64,000 bases of DNA from Isoperla grammatica. Lineage: Eukaryota > Arthropoda > Insecta > Plecoptera > Perlodidae. The notes under the pieces were generated by a model. That model searched no databases, had not been told where the DNA came from, and worked only from the letters and a program-made list of their open reading frames with translations. Numbering within the stretch: position 1 is the first letter of the stretch; each line of letters begins with the position of its first letter. The stretch lies in NCBI GenBank assembly GCA_945910005.1, contig OX246749.1, positions 24,945,015 to 25,009,014 of the forward strand, in the 5' to 3' direction. The translations under genes and the position numbers were made by a program. Shown one piece after another: positions 60,672-64,000 of the stretch.

Positions 60672-61654
60672 TACTTAAAATTATACAAATCAAATGCCCT
60701 AATGTCAAATAGTAAACAAATGTTGTTGATATTATGAATCTAGGCTACAATAGCTGTCAAATGAGCTATTTTCAACTGTTTTTAATTTGAGATGAAGAAA
60801 TAACAAAACAACCGAACTTAAATACGATTTATGATCAAATTAAATAACACTAGTACTTCCCTGTATCTCCACTTGTAGAAGAAAACTCGTAGATCACGTT
60901 AATGCAATAATAAATGTAAAAAAAAAAAATAATTGCCTTTTGTTGGAAAGATTAGTCGACGGTTTCGTGTCTTCGACGTGAGACGATGGATTTAATGTTT
61001 ATTGTACAACTAAATTATAATAATCTACTCGTGCGTGGGTGTGTATCAGCAGAGTGCATAAGACTGAGGTACGTACGAATTCAGAGTCGATAATTAATTG
61101 CATTAGAACTCAACACTATTTGCTAGGTTTTTTTTGTATGGAAAATATCACGTATAAAATAATTAGCAACAGTTTAAACAGATTTCCAATGGGGTAGGGG
61201 TCGACTATAAACACTTGTATTCACACTATATGGCTCATAAAGTGAAAACAAGTTTCTATTTTAGTGTGCGAATGCCTTCGTGCATGATCTGCGAATCGTT
61301 ATGTATACCAAGTTTAGTTATTTATTTAGGCCTATTTGTTTATTGCATAACATCAACTCTCAACAGGTACAGAACCCACAAATGACGAATAATACAAACA
61401 TGGTTTAATTAAGCACTGAAGATAAATATAAACAAATGAACAAATGAGTGATAAAAACATAACAAACACCATGACGGAAACTGTCAGTCAATAAAAAAAT
61501 GAGTTAAAACTTTACACATGTCACAGAATTTCCTGTTTTAAATAATAAAACAAAATAAATAAAATAAAAATAAATTTGTATTTATAATTTACAATAACTT
61601 ATAATAACTCCTAAGTAATGCATTTGTATAGTGACTGAGAGTATACGGCAAAGT
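60672..61654. other. Interior of the TIR element, right, unassigned
   Basis: AT-rich sequence without a recognised gene. At 61191-61212 ggggtaggggtcgactataa resembles one arm of the MITE family at 6038 and 36211. It includes the 5' flank of the LINE. Confidence 0.45.
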
Positions 61655-61951
61655 AGTGACTGTTTCTTCTTTATGAAGCTGTTGGCCTATTAGGACGATT
61701 CAAACATGGAAACATATTGGTTTTTATTCAAGAATCCAAATAACGTGTTAAAACTTACGAAATAATGAATCTGTGGATTTTGTATGTGTGACTACAGTAT
61801 GAATAGAGGACATTTACAACAGGACAGGACAGGTATAATTTACGAGCAGTCTCTCACTCTGAGCGCGCGGCCGGGTGGTGGGGGAAGACCCTTGGCGCGC
61901 ATAGCAGTTGCGTGCAAAAACGGCAGTGAATTCATTCGTTGGAATACACTT

Positions 61952-62230
<279 letters not shown>

Positions 62231-62316
62231 TGCACTACTGTCTTGGCTCTCGTCGAGGAAGGTTGTGTGGTGTGCGAGCTCTTGCTATCCGTGTTGTTGC
62301 GAACGTAGTGATAAGC

Positions 62317-63189
62317 ATGGTTACGTGTTCCGTGTGCGATGATGCGCTGCCCAAGGAGGGTTTGTATGTTGAATGTAAGGGTTGTGAGGATAAGATACAT
62401 TTTGAGTGTGCGTCGCTGAGTGAGGAGACTTATCGTTCCATGTCCAAAAATCGAAAAGCAAATTGGCGATGTGCTAATTGCAAGCAGCCGGATATGTATA
62501 GAAAAAGTAGTGAATTAATATTGTTTGAGAAGCACTTTGCCGAGCTTAAACGCGATATAGAAAAAAGCCAACAGTTTCTTTCTGATCGCTATGATGAACT
62601 TGTTAAAAAATTTGAGGAAACAAAAGGTGTTGTGGCCGCCATGAATAAGACTATTGAAAGTTTGGTTGGGAAAATCAAACAGAGGGATGAGGTGATTGAG
62701 ATGCTTACTGCTAGAATTAACAATATGGAGCAATATGGAAGGAAGTGTAACTTGGAACTCGCCGAAGTACAGCAGGTGAAAAACGAGCGCTTGGAGAAGG
62801 TTGTAATGAATGTCGCCGACAAGCTTGGTATACGCCTTGATGAGGAAGATATTGAAGCTGTTCACCGTCTACCAGCGAAGCAGGGGAAAACACCGAACGT
62901 TATTGTGCAATTCTTATCAAGAAGGAAGAGAGACGAGTTCGTTAGTAAAAAAAATATGGCTAAAATCGTAAACCGAGATATAATTGACAATGGAAACGAT
63001 TCAAGGATTTACATAAACGAAAATATTACCCCGTTTTTTAAGAACCTTTTCTGGCAAGCAAAGTCAACAGGTCGCGAGAAAGACTGTAAATTTGTTTGGT
63101 TCCGCTTTGGCAAGATATTAGCTCGCAAGAATGAGTCAGCGCCCATATTGACGATAACGTGTGTTCGTGACCTGGATAAGCTAGTTTAG
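62317..63189 (+). CDS. LINE ORF1: PHD finger, coiled coil, RRM-like domain
   Basis: 290 residues from ATG 62317 to TAG. Residues 4-53 form a PHD-type zinc finger (CSVCDD, VECKGCEDKIHFECASLS, WRCANC). Residues about 75-155 are a charged coiled coil ending QYGRKC. Residues about 160-285 match the usual LINE ORF1 nucleic-acid binding region (VHRLPAKQGKTPNVIVQFLS, RIYINENITPFFKNLFWQAK, FVWFRFGKILARK). PHD fingers bind histone tails in other proteins; whether this one helps targeting is unknown. Upstream homopolymer residues come only from the microsatellite. The start was chosen because it places the PHD finger at the N-terminus. Confidence 0.85.
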   Translation: MVTCSVCDDALPKEGLYVECKGCEDKIHFECASLSEETYRSMSKNRKANWRCANCKQPDMYRKSSELILFEKHFAELKRDIEKSQQFLSDRYDELVKKFEETKGVVAAMNKTIESLVGKIKQRDEVIEMLTARINNMEQYGRKCNLELAEVQQVKNERLEKVVMNVADKLGIRLDEEDIEAVHRLPAKQGKTPNVIVQFLSRRKRDEFVSKKNMAKIVNRDIIDNGNDSRIYINENITPFFKNLFWQAKSTGREKDCKFVWFRFGKILARKNESAPILTITCVRDLDKLV

Positions 63190-63238
63190 TTTGATTTACG
63201 CTATTATTGTTGATATGTAGACTTTAAATACCATCAAA

Positions 63239-64000
63239 ATGGCTGATAAAGAGTTGGATATTTTGCCTTATGTGAACGAAGAGAGTTACGTTTGTGTGGA
63301 CGAGGAAGTGATAAGAATATTTCATGATAAGTTTAATATTTTATTTTTAAATATTAGATCTGTGAAACTTCATTTCGATGAAATGTTGATCTACATAGAT
63401 GATCTTCTTCCTTCTCTTCATATTTTAATATTAGGTGAAGTAAACATTAAGAATGATGAGAAAGACACGTTTAGCATTAAAGGGTTCGATATGTACTCGA
63501 ACTTGCGGGAGAGTTGCCGCGGTGGCGGTGTTATTGTTTACGTTCGTGAAGGAGTTGATTTTGTGTTGTCAGACTTGACGTTCCAGTATTTTGAAGGTAT
63601 ACATGGTGTAATTACACTAAATGGAGTTAATACGCGTGTGTTATCCCTATATCGACCGCCAAATAATACAAATATTATAAACTTTATCAATGAGTTGAGT
63701 TGTTGGTTAGAAAATGTGTCAGTTCAGGATCAAATTGTTTTAGTTGGCGATGTTAATTTAAATATAAATGATAATTGTGACATAAATGTTCAACGTTATA
63801 AAGATGTTATGGCAAGTTATGGTATGAGAGGATGCATTACTGGTGATACAAGAGTAGAAGAAAGGGCTGGTTGTATTTCTAGAACTTGTATAGATCATAT
63901 TTTCGTTAAACTTGTCAACTGTGATAAGGATCTGCACTCTGCTATATACGAAGCTAAGATATCGGACCATTATATTGTGGGGGTGGGAATTCATAAGGAT
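63239..64000 (+). CDS. LINE ORF2, N-terminal APE endonuclease (partial)
   Basis: ATG at 63239 lies 47 bases after the ORF1 stop. 254 codons are open to the window end. The endonuclease shows LFLNIRSVKLHFDEM, LGEVNI with the catalytic glutamate, GGGVIVYVREG, YRPPNNTN, VGDVNLNI, TRVEERAG, IDHIFVK and ISDHYIV; the Asp-His pair near the end is the catalytic base region. No stop or frameshift is seen. The reverse transcriptase should follow beyond 64000. Function: nicking of target DNA to prime reverse transcription. Confidence 0.86.
   Translation, partial: MADKELDILPYVNEESYVCVDEEVIRIFHDKFNILFLNIRSVKLHFDEMLIYIDDLLPSLHILILGEVNIKNDEKDTFSIKGFDMYSNLRESCRGGGVIVYVREGVDFVLSDLTFQYFEGIHGVITLNGVNTRVLSLYRPPNNTNIINFINELSCWLENVSVQDQIVLVGDVNLNINDNCDINVQRYKDVMASYGMRGCITGDTRVEERAGCISRTCIDHIFVKLVNCDKDLHSAIYEAKISDHYIVGVGIHKD

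Larger units (their letters stand above)
55887..61952. mobile_element. 6.1-kb element with about 300-bp terminal inverted repeats in TAC repeats
   Basis: The left end, aaagtgtattccaacgaatg, is complementary over 29 bases without mismatch to the right end, cattcgttggaatacacttt, and each abuts CTA repeats. Similarity continues inward at lower identity for about 300 bases (55887-56185 against about 61655-61952), sharing ccaagggtctt, ggccgcgcg, cgtaaattat, tatttggattcttgaataaa. The interior holds a degraded LINE (56631-60671, minus) and unassigned sequence. No transposase is recognised. A foldback or DNA-transposon-like structure is likeliest; two independent inverted insertions of one repeat are possible. 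Confidence 0.7.
62231..64000 (+). mobile_element. TAC-LINE copy 4, 5' part, runs off the window
   Basis: Begins at the microsatellite edge (ctgcactactgtcttggctc), with an 86-base 5' UTR, then ORF1 (62317-63189) and ORF2 from 63239. Both reading frames are intact as far as seen, and all four endonuclease landmarks are present. Related to copy 3 in ORF1 (EQYGRK, VHRLPAK, FKNLFWQAK) and ORF2 (GIHG, GDVNLNI against GDININ), but clearly diverged, so it is a separate and better preserved lineage. Confidence 0.87.

Overview
The window is animal nuclear DNA, most likely from an invertebrate. Coding sequence is split into small exons with GT/AG borders, there are long CATA, TAC and TAA microsatellites, and most of the length is retrotransposons, satellites and foldback or MITE-like elements. 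The element mix (Dong/R4-like and CR1/Jockey-like LINEs, a Ty3/Gypsy element, a Penelope-like fragment, a 5S-derived SINE) fits an arthropod such as a decapod crustacean. Other protostomes are possible and I cannot name the species.

1-8.5 kb: minisatellites (65, 89 and about 155 bp), CATA arrays, a small inverted-repeat MITE and a dispersed repeat; no convincing gene. 8.5-36.7 kb: the main locus, a head-to-tail duplication of an immunoglobulin-superfamily gene segment. Each unit has three Ig-like exons on the + strand, A (360 bp), B (321 bp) and C (315 bp), all phase 1-1, followed by a possible short Ser/Thr-rich exon D. Exons A and C are each preceded by an array of truncated copies of their own splice acceptor plus 5' half (5 and 12 copies in unit 1; 8 and about 5 in unit 2). 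A 147-bp array lies between B and C in both units. The two units differ mainly at amino-acid-changing positions, most strikingly in exon B, which suggests diversifying selection on a recognition protein.

Unit 1 was later swollen by insertions absent from unit 2: a 1.9-kb TG..CA LTR-type element, a 456-bp inverted-repeat element, a Dong-like LINE remnant in a TAA tract, a CR1-like LINE, and a 5-kb foldback element made of 62-bp repeats that itself carries a small Gypsy-like element. Unit 2 carries its own solo LTR, a MITE and a 1.5-kb insertion. The paralogous unit supplies the empty site for each.

37-48 kb: a Ty3/Gypsy element with a nearly complete polyprotein, a 200-N assembly gap, a homogeneous 97-bp satellite (about 24 copies), one candidate first exon of a type II membrane protein (minus strand), a 5S-like SINE, a 340-bp MITE, tRNA-like repeats and a Penelope-like terminal fragment with a hammerhead-ribozyme-like core. 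48-64 kb: a TAC-microsatellite tract interrupted by four same-orientation copies of LINEs that appear to insert specifically into TAC repeats, and by a 6-kb element with about 300-bp terminal inverted repeats that contains a degraded LINE on the minus strand. The last LINE copy runs off the window with ORF1 and the start of ORF2 intact.

The most interesting items are the TAC-targeting LINE family, the Ig receptor duplication with its decoy half-exon arrays and replacement-biased divergence, and the foldback element built of tandem repeats. All identity and substitution statements were read by eye.
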